In this document: positions 50,447 through 58,001 of the stretch, in pieces
Layout: each line of letters begins with the position of its first letter
Position numbering within the stretch: the stretch's first letter is position 1
Assembly (NCBI RefSeq): GCF_028198165.1
Contig: NZ_CP116339.1
Coordinates: forward strand, 2,425,001 to 2,489,000
Source of the DNA: Pseudoxanthomonas sp. JBR18
Lineage (GTDB): Bacteria > Pseudomonadota > Gammaproteobacteria > Xanthomonadales > Xanthomonadaceae
Direction of reading: 5' to 3'
DNA: 64,000 nucleotides
The notes under the pieces: model-generated
Seen by the model: the letters and a program-made list of their open reading frames with translations, nothing else
Database searches by the model: none
Told to the model about the DNA's origin: nothing
Program-made: the position numbers and the translations under genes

Positions 50447-51747
50447 AGCGACTTCACCTGGAGGGCGGGGGCGATACGCGCCGCTCTCCACGCTGGCCAC
50501 ACGCCGGCCGCGAGTGCGGCGACCATGGCAGTGAGCAGGGCGAAGCCCAGCATCGGCGCGTCCAGCCCAACCTGCGCGGCATAGGGCACCGGTTGCTGGC
50601 GCACCATCCACAGGCCCAGCCAGGCCAGCGGCGCGCCCAGCAGCCCGCCGGCCAGGCCGATCAGCCCGGCCTCGACCAGGCACTGGATGAACACCGCGCG
50701 GCGGCTGGCACCCAGCGCGCGACGCACGCCAACTTCGCCGGCCTTGCGGCTGAACTTGGACACCAGCAGCCCGACCGCGTTGACCAGGCACACCAGCAGC
50801 ACGCCCAATGCGATCCATGCCTGCATACGCACCAAACTTGGCACCACGCGCTTGTAATCAAGCCACTCCAGCAGCCCGCGCACACGCACATTGGGTGCGC
50901 GCTGGAAGCGGCCCAGCTGATGTTGCTGCGCGCTGTAGTTCTCCAGGCGCTGCCGATAGGCGGCGACCTGGGTCGCATCGTCCAACTGCACCCAGAATTG
51001 GGCCCAGGTGCAGTTGGGCGCCTTGGGATCGTGGGTGCCATCGCCGTGGTCCCAGCAGGCCATTGGTCCGTAGCCGTAGTCCTGGGGCAGGTCCAGCCAA
51101 GTGAAGAACGGCATGTACAGCTTGGCTGGTTCGCTGAAGGCGCCCGAGCCCAGGTCGTAGAAGCGCGGCTGTGGGTTCCAGTCCTCCACCACGCCGACCA
51201 CGCGGAACACCTTGGTGGCGATCACCAACGTGCGGCCCACGCTGTCGGCCCCGCCGAACAGCGTGTCGTTGAGCGAGCGGGTCAGCACCACCACCAGCGC
51301 GCGCTGTTCGTCATCGGCCTGCGACCAACCGGTGCCGTAGACGAAGGGCACGCCGAACATGGCGAACATGTCCGCCGTGGTCGCCCGCGTATCCATCATC
51401 GCCAGCGCACTGCCTGGTGCGTCGGCGCGGGTGGGCAGCCAGTTGGTGCTGGTCAGCACACGCCGAGTGGCGCCGGGCAACGCGTAGAGATTGACCGCGT
51501 CCTGCCAGGTCAGATCGTCCGGTGGCTCGGGATCGGCCCCGGGCAACCGCGCCGGGCGCGGATCGACCTGCGGATGGAACAGCACCGCGCTGCGTGTGGG
51601 CAGCGGATTGCCAGACAGGTTATGCAGGACGGTAAGCATGGTCATGGACGCGCCAATGCCCAGCGCAATGGCCAGCACCATCAGCGCGGTGAGCACTCTG
51701 TGCCGGCGGAAGCTGCGCAGGGCGAGATGGCAGTAGTAGGCGAGCAT
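50443..51747 (-). CDS. ABC permease, pair 2 A-type
   Basis: 434 residues, MLAYYCHLALRSFRRHRVLTALMVLAIALGIGASMTMLTVLHNLSGNPLPTRSAVLFHPQVDPRP. The outer domain has TRATTADMFAMFGVPFVYGTGWSQADDEQRALVVVLTRSLNDTLFGGADSVGRTL and the Cys pair CWDHGDGTHDPKAPNC before TWAQFW. Helix 2 region SKFSRKAGEVGVRRALGASRRAVFIQCLVEAG differs from the AKFLRR of most A-types. It overlaps its partner by four bases, the tightest coupling of the six pairs. Confidence 0.92.
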   Translation of the reverse strand: MLAYYCHLALRSFRRHRVLTALMVLAIALGIGASMTMLTVLHNLSGNPLPTRSAVLFHPQVDPRPARLPGADPEPPDDLTWQDAVNLYALPGATRRVLTSTNWLPTRADAPGSALAMMDTRATTADMFAMFGVPFVYGTGWSQADDEQRALVVVLTRSLNDTLFGGADSVGRTLVIATKVFRVVGVVEDWNPQPRFYDLGSGAFSEPAKLYMPFFTWLDLPQDYGYGPMACWDHGDGTHDPKAPNCTWAQFWVQLDDATQVAAYRQRLENYSAQQHQLGRFQRAPNVRVRGLLEWLDYKRVVPSLVRMQAWIALGVLLVCLVNAVGLLVSKFSRKAGEVGVRRALGASRRAVFIQCLVEAGLIGLAGGLLGAPLAWLGLWMVRQQPVPYAAQVGLDAPMLGFALLTAMVAALAAGVWPAWRAARIAPALQVKSL

Positions 51748-51762
51748 GCGGCAGTCCTTCGC

Positions 51763-52998
51763 TCAGGTGCTGCGAGTGGCGACAACAGGGGGGATGGCGG
51801 CCGCGCGCAGGGCCGGCCCGAGGACGGCCAGTTGGCCGACGATCCACAGCAGCAGCGCACCGATGGGGAGGTAGGACACGGGCAGGCGCGCCAGCTCGAA
51901 GTAGCGCATCAGCAGTTGATTGCCGCCGTAGGCCAGCAGCATGCCCAGGACGATGCCGCCGCTGGCCAGCAGGAAGTTCTCGGTCTGGAAGTAACGCAGG
52001 ATGTCCGTGCGCGTGGCGCCCAAGGCGCGACGGATGCCGATCTGCTTGGTGCGCTGGGCCACCCAGAAGCTGGCCAGGCCGACGATGCCCAGCGCGGTGA
52101 CCAGCAGCATCGCGGCGATGACGGCGACCAGCAGGCCGGCCATGGTGCGGTCGGTCTGGAAGTACCGCTCACGCAGCTGCACGAGCGGTGCGCTTGCCGC
52201 CTGGTCGATGACGGCCTCGGGCACCGCGCGGGCCGCGGCTGCCTTGGCCGCCGCCAGCACGCGGGGCAGGTCGAGCGGATCGGCACGCAGGACGAACAGG
52301 CCGCGCTGGACGTAGGCGCCCTGCCAGGCATCGGGCGCGATCGGGACGATGATCGACCACTCCGCGCTGACCACGCCGTTCTCACTGCGCCCCGGGTCCG
52401 GACGTGCGAAGTGCGCCAGGACTCCGGCCACGCGGAAGTGAAACTGGGCCAGCCAGAACTCGCGTCCCAGTGGGTCCTGCCCGGGCCACAGGTGTTCGGC
52501 CAGCGCGCGGGTGATCCACACCTGCGAGTCGGCCGGGAAGAAGCCCTCCGAACCCTGGTAGTCGGCCGGCGTGAAGTTCCGCCCGGCGACCACTTTCAGC
52601 CCCAGCGTGTCTGTCGCGCCCCGGGTGAAGGCATAGAAGTGCGGCACGCCGGCGAACTGCTTGCATTCGCTGTCCAGGCAGATCCCGGCGTTGCCGGTGG
52701 GTTCGCCGAACGGGACGGTGTTGACCATCGCCGCCGACTGAAGACCCGGCACCGACTGCAGCGCCTGCATCACCCGGCCCTGCAGATCGGCAGCGTTGCA
52801 TTCCTCGCAGCCGCGCAGCTTGAGCGTCGCTAGCGAGGCTTCGTCCACGCCACTGTCGATGCGCATCAGGTCCAGGCGCGAGCTGACCAGGAAAAACGCA
52901 TTGCACAGCACCGCGCAGGCCAGCGCAATTTCCAGGGTGATCAGCATCGCGGCGATGCGATGCCGGGCCAGCGCGGAGAGGATCGGTCCGATGGTCAT
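51763..52998 (-). CDS. ABC permease, pair 1 B-type, cysteine-rich outer domain
   Basis: 411 residues from ATG 52998 (MTIGPILSALARHRIAAMLITLEIALACAVLCNAFFLV). The frame is open far upstream through the pair 1 A gene but only this start fits the family. The outer domain carries four cysteines in two close pairs (LRGCEECNA and ICLDSECKQ), unlike the B-types of pairs 2-5. LGLKVVAGRNFTPADYQGSEGFFPADSQVWITRALAEHLWPGQDPLGREFWL follows. Coupling segment KQIGIRRALGATRTDILRYFQTENFLL; end AAAIPPVVATRST. Confidence 0.92.
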   Translation of the reverse strand: MTIGPILSALARHRIAAMLITLEIALACAVLCNAFFLVSSRLDLMRIDSGVDEASLATLKLRGCEECNAADLQGRVMQALQSVPGLQSAAMVNTVPFGEPTGNAGICLDSECKQFAGVPHFYAFTRGATDTLGLKVVAGRNFTPADYQGSEGFFPADSQVWITRALAEHLWPGQDPLGREFWLAQFHFRVAGVLAHFARPDPGRSENGVVSAEWSIIVPIAPDAWQGAYVQRGLFVLRADPLDLPRVLAAAKAAAARAVPEAVIDQAASAPLVQLRERYFQTDRTMAGLLVAVIAAMLLVTALGIVGLASFWVAQRTKQIGIRRALGATRTDILRYFQTENFLLASGGIVLGMLLAYGGNQLLMRYFELARLPVSYLPIGALLLWIVGQLAVLGPALRAAAIPPVVATRST

Positions 52999-53006
52999 GG
53001 GCACCC

Positions 53007-54329
53007 CTACAGACTCTTGAGCTGGATGGCTGGCGCGATGCGGCTGGCGCGCATGGCCGGGAACAGGCCGGCGCCCAGACTGGCGACCAGCGCCAGGGCG
53101 AAGGTGGCCGCGAACATCGCCACGTCCAGATGGATCAGGGGGGCGTATTCGACCGGCTGCAGGCGCACCGCCCACAGCCCAGCCAGGGTCAGCAGCAGCC
53201 CCAGTACCCCACCGGCCAGGCCGATCACCACCGCCTCGGTAAGCAGCTGGCCGAACACCGCGCCACGGCTGGCGCCCAGCGCGCGGCGCACACCGATCTC
53301 GCCGCCGCGACGCAAAAACTTGGCCAGCAGCAGGCCCACGGTGTTGAACAGGCAGATGGCCAGGAAAGCGACCGCCAGCCAGCTCTGCAGGCGCACGTCG
53401 CGCGGCACCACCCGGTTGAAGTCCAGCCATCCCATCAGGCTGCGCAGGCGAGTGCGGTCGACGTGGGCGATGCGCCCCAGGGTGTGTTGCTGGGCAACGT
53501 AACCGTCCAGGAAGCGGCGGTAGGCGGCCACCTTGTCGGCGTCGTCTAACTGCACCCACAACTGCAGCCAGACGCAGGGAGACTGTCTCAGATAGCCGGG
53601 GATCGAGGGCACCTCCCAGCAAGTCATGGGCTGAAAGTGACCGTCGTTGATGTCCAGTCCTGTGGAGAGCGGCGCCAGCACATCGGCCGGCTTGGCGTAA
53701 TACCCGGCGGTATCGCCCTGGGCGAAGCGACCGCCGGCCACCGAGTAGTACTGCGGAGAAGGCCGCCACGGTGCCAGCACGCCAACTATGCGCAGATCCG
53801 CGTCGCGCACGTGCAGGATGCGGCCGACGCTGTCGCCCCCGCCGAAGAGCTTGTCGTTGAGATCAGCGGAGATCACCGCCACCCGTGCATGCCGGTCGTC
53901 GTCCTCGGCGGTCCAGCCGGCGCCGTGCGCGAAGGGCACATTGAACATCGGGAAGAAGTCCGCGTGCGTGGACAGCATCGTGGACATCAGCGCATTGGTG
54001 CCGCTATCGGCGGCGCGCAGCTTGATCTCGCTGTTTACCACTAGCGCCTGGCGATCGGCACGCTGGGCGCGCCACAGGTCCATCGCCGAGGTGTAGTCGA
54101 GCATGTCGAACGGTTCGGTGTTCTGCACGCCTGCCGGCGAGGCATCCACCTGCGGATAGAAGATGTGCTGGCTGCGCCCCGGCAGCGGATCGCCCGAAAG
54201 CAGGTGCATCACCGTCAGCGTGGTCATCGCCGCGCCGATGCCGACCGCGATGGACAGCACCATCAACCCGGTCAGCACCGGGTTGCGGCGCAGGCCGCGC
54301 AGGGCCAGTTGCAGGTAGTAGGCGAACAT
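53007..54329 (-). CDS. ABC permease, pair 1 A-type
   Basis: 440 residues, MFAYYLQLALRGLRRNPVLTGLMVLSIAVGIGAAMTTLTVMH (TM1 about 18-42). The outer domain has THADFFPMFNVPFAHGAGWTAEDDDRHARVAVISADLNDKLFGGGDSVGRIL and the Cys pair Cys237/Cys252 before VWLQLW. Helices 2-4 contain NTVGLLLAKFLRRGGEIGVRRALGASRGAVFGQLLTEAVVIG. First permease after the ATPase gene (31 bases), with its B partner eight bases downstream. No ATPase domain is fused, unlike classical MacB. Confidence 0.93.
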   Translation of the reverse strand: MFAYYLQLALRGLRRNPVLTGLMVLSIAVGIGAAMTTLTVMHLLSGDPLPGRSQHIFYPQVDASPAGVQNTEPFDMLDYTSAMDLWRAQRADRQALVVNSEIKLRAADSGTNALMSTMLSTHADFFPMFNVPFAHGAGWTAEDDDRHARVAVISADLNDKLFGGGDSVGRILHVRDADLRIVGVLAPWRPSPQYYSVAGGRFAQGDTAGYYAKPADVLAPLSTGLDINDGHFQPMTCWEVPSIPGYLRQSPCVWLQLWVQLDDADKVAAYRRFLDGYVAQQHTLGRIAHVDRTRLRSLMGWLDFNRVVPRDVRLQSWLAVAFLAICLFNTVGLLLAKFLRRGGEIGVRRALGASRGAVFGQLLTEAVVIGLAGGVLGLLLTLAGLWAVRLQPVEYAPLIHLDVAMFAATFALALVASLGAGLFPAMRASRIAPAIQLKSL

Positions 54330-54360
54330 GGTCGCTGGCGCCTCCTTGCCGGGGTGGCGG

Positions 54361-55077
54361 TCAGGCCTGGGCCGAGGTGCGTTCGGCGGCGGACATCAGC
54401 CCGGCTTCGCGCACCAGGTCGGTGGCCTGGCCATCGACGATGTGCACGTTGCGCTGGGCGCGGGCGGCCAGCTCTGGGTCGTGGGTCACCATGACGATGG
54501 TGCTGCCGGCGGCGTTGATCTCTTCCAGCAGTTCCATCACGCCGCGGGCCATCTGCGAGTCCAGGTTGCCGGTCGGTTCGTCGGCCAGCAGCAGGCGCGG
54601 GCTGCCGGCCAGGGCGCGGGCGATGGCGGCGCGCTGCTGCTGACCGCCGGAAAGTTCGGCCGGGTAGTGCTTCATGCGCGAGCCCAGGCCCACGCGCTCC
54701 AGCGACTCGGTGATGCGCTGCTTGCGCTCGGCCGCGGCCATGCCGCGATAGCGCAGCGGCACGTCGACGTTGTCGAACAGGTTGAGGTCGGGGATCAGGT
54801 TGAAGCTCTGGAAGATGAAGCCGATCTTCTGGTTGCGCAGCTTGCTGCGCGCGTTGTCCGACAGGTTGGACACATCCTCGCCATCGAGCTTGTAGGTGCC
54901 GGAGGTGAAGGTTTCCAGCAGGCCGGCGATGTTGAGGAAGGTGGTCTTGCCCGAACCGGACGGACCGGTGACGGCGACGAATTCGCCTTCCTTCACGTGC
55001 AGGTCGAGCGAGCGCAGGGCGTGGGTCTGCACCTGCTCGGTGCGGAAGACCTTGGAGACGGTGTGCATGTCGAGCAT
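54361..55077 (-). CDS. ABC transporter ATP-binding protein (MacB/LolD type)
   Basis: 238 residues. Walker A GPSGSGKTT, Q-loop FIFQSFNLIPDLNLFDNV, signature LSGGQQQRAAIARAL, Walker B RLLLADEPTGNLDS and the switch His in VMVTHD are all present. The insertion and sequence around LNIAGLLETFTSGTYKLDGEDVSNLSD are typical of the MacB/LolD/FtsE class that drives FtsX-like permeases by mechanotransmission rather than transport through a channel. It is the only ATPase gene in the 18-gene run, so it presumably serves all twelve permeases. ATG 55077 follows AGGACACTCCC; upstream in-frame codons run into the repeat at 55136. Confidence 0.95.
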   Translation of the reverse strand: MLDMHTVSKVFRTEQVQTHALRSLDLHVKEGEFVAVTGPSGSGKTTFLNIAGLLETFTSGTYKLDGEDVSNLSDNARSKLRNQKIGFIFQSFNLIPDLNLFDNVDVPLRYRGMAAAERKQRITESLERVGLGSRMKHYPAELSGGQQQRAAIARALAGSPRLLLADEPTGNLDSQMARGVMELLEEINAAGSTIVMVTHDPELAARAQRNVHIVDGQATDLVREAGLMSAAERTSAQA

Positions 55078-55135
55078 GGGAGTGTCCTTGTCAGTGATGC
55101 GGGTGGCGGGGATGACGGTGAGGCAGGGGCTGTTT

Positions 55136-55202
55136 GTGGGAGCCGCCACGGCGGCGACGGGGCTTTGCCGGTCAAGCCCTTCGCCGCCATGGCGGCTCCC
55201 AC
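55136..55202. repeat. Long inverted repeat (BIME-like) between adaptor and ATPase genes
   Basis: Arms of about 29 bases (55136-55165 and 55174-55202), starting GTGGGAGCCGCCA and ending TGGCGGCTCCCAC, differ by one substitution and one or two small changes. The inner loop is TGCCGGTC. It begins one base after the adaptor stop on the transcribed strand. It is a different family from the GTAG palindromes. In the transcript it would form a very stable stem within the operon. Confidence 0.85.
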
Positions 55203-55203
55203 G

Positions 55204-56493
55204 TCAGTGGATGGTCACGCGCTCGGCGTCGCCGAACTGGTCGGCCCCGGAGACGACCACGCGGTCGCCTTCCTTCAGGCCGGAGAGCACTTCGGTTTCC
55301 GACAGGCTCGACACGCCCAACTGCACCGGCTGGCGCACCGCGCTGGAGCCGTCCATGACGTAGGCGTAGCGCCCGCCGGACTGCTCGACGAACGGACCGC
55401 GCTCGACCTTGAGTACGTTCTTGCGGGTATCGAGCAGGATGCGTGCGCTCATGCGCTGGCTCTGGCGCAGGCCCGGCGGCTGCTTGCCATCGAAGCGCAC
55501 GCGCGCGGTGACCTCGCCGGACACGACCTCGGGCGAAACTGCCGAGATCTTGCCCGGATAGGGTTGGCCGCTGCCGGTGGTCAGCTGCGCGGGCACGCCG
55601 ATGGCCAGGTCGCGGGCGAAGCTCTCCGGCACCTTGATCTCGACCTCGAACTCGCTCAGGTCCACCACGCTCAGGATCGGCGCGTTGATCGCCACGTTGG
55701 TTCCCTGGGCGATCTGCACCTGGCCGACCTGGCCATCGAAGGGCGCGCGCATGGTTAGTGCGTCGACCTGGCGCTGCAGCTCTTCCACCACCGCATGCTG
55801 GCGCTGGGCCAGCAGCTGCTTGTTGCGTGCTTCCAGCTGCGCGGCCTGCTGCTTGAGCGCGGCATCCTGCTGGGCGTGGCCCAACTCGATCTCGGCCTTC
55901 TTCAGCGTGTCCTGTGCCTTGGCGAGGTCGACCTGCGGCAGGGCCCCGGCATCGAAGGCGCGCTGGTAGCGTTCCACGTCACGTGCGGCGGCCTGGCGGT
56001 CGATCTTGCCCTGGTCCACCAGCTTGCCGGCGTCCGAGCGCGCCTGGGAGACATCCAGCGTGGCGCGGCTGGCTTCGGCCTGCATGCCGGCCAGGGTGGA
56101 TTCCTCCTGGGCCAGCTTGCTGCGCAGCTCGGGCGAGTCGATCACCGCCAGCGGCTGGTCCTGCTTGACCACATCGCCGGCCACCACCTTGAGCGTGACC
56201 GTGCCGCCGGCGATGGCGTAGAGCGTGGGGCTGTTGGCGGTGATGACGCGGCCGTCGGCGGCGAGGTCGCGGACCAGGTCGCCGCGGGTGACGGTGGCGA
56301 TACGCACGCGGCTGGCATCGAACGAGCGTCCACCGGACATCCAGCCGCTGACCACCCAGCCCAGCGCCACCAGCACGACCAGCGCGGCGCCGCCGATCAG
56401 GCCCCAGCGCTTCCAGTGGGCGCCGCGCCCGGTCTCGACCACGATGTCCTGGGCGGCGGTGTCACGGATGCGGAAGGGGGAGTCGTTCTGCAT
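55204..56493 (-). CDS. MacA-like periplasmic adaptor (membrane fusion protein)
   Basis: 429 residues. A cytoplasmic start and one membrane helix (WGLIGGAALVVLVALGWVVSGW, about 32-53) are followed by split lipoyl halves (GGTVTLKVVAGDVVKQDQPLAVIDSPEL and RAPFDGQVGQVQIAQGTNVAINAPILSVVD). A long helical hairpin of about 120 residues rich in Gln/Lys/Ala lies between them, then beta-barrel and membrane-proximal domains (GVPAQLTTGSGQPYPGKISAVSPEVVSGEVTARVRFDG). It should link the permeases to an outer-membrane channel; no TolC-like gene is nearby. ATG 56493 lacks a strong ribosome site. First gene of the operon, about 28 bases downstream of the predicted transcription start. Confidence 0.93.
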   Translation of the reverse strand: MQNDSPFRIRDTAAQDIVVETGRGAHWKRWGLIGGAALVVLVALGWVVSGWMSGGRSFDASRVRIATVTRGDLVRDLAADGRVITANSPTLYAIAGGTVTLKVVAGDVVKQDQPLAVIDSPELRSKLAQEESTLAGMQAEASRATLDVSQARSDAGKLVDQGKIDRQAAARDVERYQRAFDAGALPQVDLAKAQDTLKKAEIELGHAQQDAALKQQAAQLEARNKQLLAQRQHAVVEELQRQVDALTMRAPFDGQVGQVQIAQGTNVAINAPILSVVDLSEFEVEIKVPESFARDLAIGVPAQLTTGSGQPYPGKISAVSPEVVSGEVTARVRFDGKQPPGLRQSQRMSARILLDTRKNVLKVERGPFVEQSGGRYAYVMDGSSAVRQPVQLGVSSLSETEVLSGLKEGDRVVVSGADQFGDAERVTIH

Positions 56494-56530
56494 ATCGGGG
56501 GGCTGCGTGGCGGAGTTCAACGAGAGCTGA

Positions 56531-56547
56531 AGCAGATCGCGTGCCAA
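56531..56547 (-). promoter_or_regulatory. Sigma-54 promoter of the permease operon
   Basis: On the minus strand the sequence is TTGGCACGCGATCTGCT. Against the consensus TTGGCACG-N4-TTGCT it differs at one base (C for the first T of TTGC). The GG and GC elements have the correct spacing. Transcription would start near 56521, giving a short leader to the adaptor ATG at 56493. Confidence 0.85.
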
Positions 56548-56570
56548 TCGCAAGTGATTGAAAAACAAAG

Positions 56571-56624
56571 GTGTCCGTCTGCGGACACTGTCCGCCCGGA
56601 CAGTTCCGGCGTCCGCCCGGACAG
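56571..56624. promoter_or_regulatory. Three tandem enhancer palindromes (response-regulator sites)
   Basis: Site 1, 56571-56588: GTGTCCGTCTGCGGACAC, perfect 7-bp arms. Site 2, 56588-56603: CTGTCCGCCCGGACAG, perfect 7-bp arms, 2-base centre. Site 3, 56609-56624: GCGTCCGCCCGGACAG, five-base core arms. Centres lie roughly 59, 75 and 96 bases upstream of the predicted sigma-54 start. Position and tandem repetition fit binding of the co-encoded NtrC-type regulator; the pairing of regulator and site is inferred. Confidence 0.75.
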
Positions 56625-56644
56625 CCCGCCGCCCGCCCACTCCT

Positions 56645-56877
56645 GTAGAGCGGAGCTCGCTCCGCTGCCTTGCGGTCCGGTCGCCAGGAAACCCCCCGCA
56701 GCCGTAGAGCCGAGCTTGCTCCGCTGCCTTTCGGCCGGATCCCCAGGAAAGCCCCCGCAGCCGTAGAGCGGAGCTTGCTCCGCTGCTCTCCGTCCGGTCA
56801 TCGGGGAAGCTTCAGCGGAGCGAGCTCCGCTCTACATGGGCATTACGGGGAAGCTCCAGCGGAGCGAGCTCCGCTCT
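56645..56877. repeat. GTAG-type REP array, left part, last unit interrupted by IS110
   Basis: Units at 56645-56666, 56703-56724 and 56763-56784 run in one direction (period about 58-60 bases). Units at 56814-56835 and 56858-56877 run in the other (period 44). The last is cut after ...CCGCTCT by the IS element. Each is GTAGAGCGGAGC plus complement around CTC/TTG/GAG. The second unit has a G-to-C change (GTAGAGCCGAGC). Confidence 0.92.
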
Positions 56878-56904
56878 TATCTGCTGTGGATCTGTCAGGT
56901 TAGG

Positions 56905-57055
56905 TGTCGAGCGCCGGCGTGGGCCACCGTCTCCGCTCTGGATCTGACGATCGCTTTGTAGCCTGGTGCCCACGCCGGAAGCTCCCTTGATCCGCCCGAA
57001 CAGTTGCCCGAGCCGACACTCGGATGGATAAGACTGGGCAAGCGGGGGAGTGCTC
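56905..57055 (+). ncRNA. Predicted bridge RNA of the IS110 element
   Basis: First stem-loop: 56914-56928 pairs with 56965-56978 (one bulge). Its internal loop holds CTCCGCTCT (56931-56939), identical to the left target half plus core, and TGTAG (56957-56961), complementary to CTACA at the right target side. Second stem-loop: a CCGAG/CTCGG hairpin (57008-57024) within an outer CCGC/GCGG stem. Its loop holds ACAGTTGC (57000-57007), identical to the element's right end (58007-58014), and GATAAG (57027-57032), complementary to CTTATC at the left end (56876-56881). This is the layout of target- and donor-binding loops in IS621-type bridge RNAs. Transcript ends are not known. Confidence 0.7.
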
Positions 57056-57083
57056 GACCCTTCCAGCCTAACGGAGATGCGCC

Positions 57084-58001
57084 ATGCACGGGATCGGGAT
57101 CGATGTGAGCAAGGCCACCTTGGAGGTGGCCGTCTACCATGGCCCTTGGCGGCAGTTCGACAACACCGTCGCCGGTCATCGCAAACTGGCCGCTTGGCTC
57201 AAGCCCCTGGCCGTGCGCCGGGTGGTGTTGGAGCCCACCGGCGGCTATGAGCAGCAGGTGCTCGATGCCCTGCATGCAGCAGGCCTGCCGGTGGTGCGGG
57301 CTAACGCGCGCCAGGTCCGTGACTTTGCCCGGGCCACCGGACAACTGGCCAAGACCGATCGGTTGGATGCGGCCGTGCTGGCTCAGATCGCCCAGGTCCT
57401 TGATCTGCCGCTTTATCAGCCGGCGCATCCATGGCAGCGCCGGCTGGCCGAGTATGTGCAGAGCCGTCGTCAGGTCGTCCAGATGCTGGTCAGCGCCGAA
57501 CAACAGCTGGGTTGGGTCAAGGACCGCCAGCTACGCGGTGCGTTGCAGGCCAATGTCCTCCAACTCACCAAGAGCAAGGCCTTTCTGGATCAGCAGATTG
57601 CCCAACAGGTGCGCCAGCAGCCACAACTGGAGGCGATCCAGACGCTCAAGGGCGTGGGGCCGGTGTTGTTGGCGGTCCTGGCCAGCGAGCTTCCTGAACT
57701 GGGCAGGCTCGATGGCAAGGCCATTGCCAAGCTGGTCGGGGTGGCGCCACTGGCACGCGACAGCGGCACCCTGCGCGGCACCCGCAGCATCTGGGGTGGC
57801 CGCGCTGACATCCGCCAGGCCCTGTACATGTCGGCCCTGTCGGCTTTGCGCTACGAGCCGCGTCTACGCCAGTTCTACCAATCCCTGCGTGCTCGCGGCA
57901 AAGCGGCCAAGGTGGCCATCGTGGCGGTCATGCGCAAGATGCTGGTGATCCTCAATGCGCGTGCACGCGACGCCTGGAGCGTGCTGCCGGCGGGGGAGTG
58001 A
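57084..58001 (+). CDS. IS110-family DEDD transposase (bridge-RNA-type recombinase)
   Basis: 305 residues. The RuvC-like N-terminal domain has the acidic residues in [22 protein letters not shown] and [13 protein letters not shown] coiled-coil middle part follows (about 120-185). The C-terminal Tnp domain has [22 protein letters not shown] and [34 protein letters not shown], with the catalytic Ser in RDSG. The gene is intact, with GGAG before ATG 57084, so the element could be active. IS110 recombinases cut and join via the Ser and the DEDD site, guided by a bridge RNA. Confidence 0.95.
   Translation: MHGIGIDVSKATLEVAVYHGPWRQFDNTVAGHRKLAAWLKPLAVRRVVLEPTGGYEQQVLDALHAAGLPVVRANARQVRDFARATGQLAKTDRLDAAVLAQIAQVLDLPLYQPAHPWQRRLAEYVQSRRQVVQMLVSAEQQLGWVKDRQLRGALQANVLQLTKSKAFLDQQIAQQVRQQPQLEAIQTLKGVGPVLLAVLASELPELGRLDGKAIAKLVGVAPLARDSGTLRGTRSIWGGRADIRQALYMSALSALRYEPRLRQFYQSLRARGKAAKVAIVAVMRKMLVILNARARDAWSVLPAGE

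Noticed and set aside
38914..54329. The repeated permease genes as an assembly artefact
   Set aside because: Outer domains, lengths, cysteines and spacers differ in every copy, and each frame is intact, so these are real paralogues rather than a misassembled repeat.
56895..57503. Minus-strand frame of 202 codons across the IS110 left end and transposase
   Set aside because: It is a shadow of the transposase gene and non-coding end; no ribosome site or family similarity.
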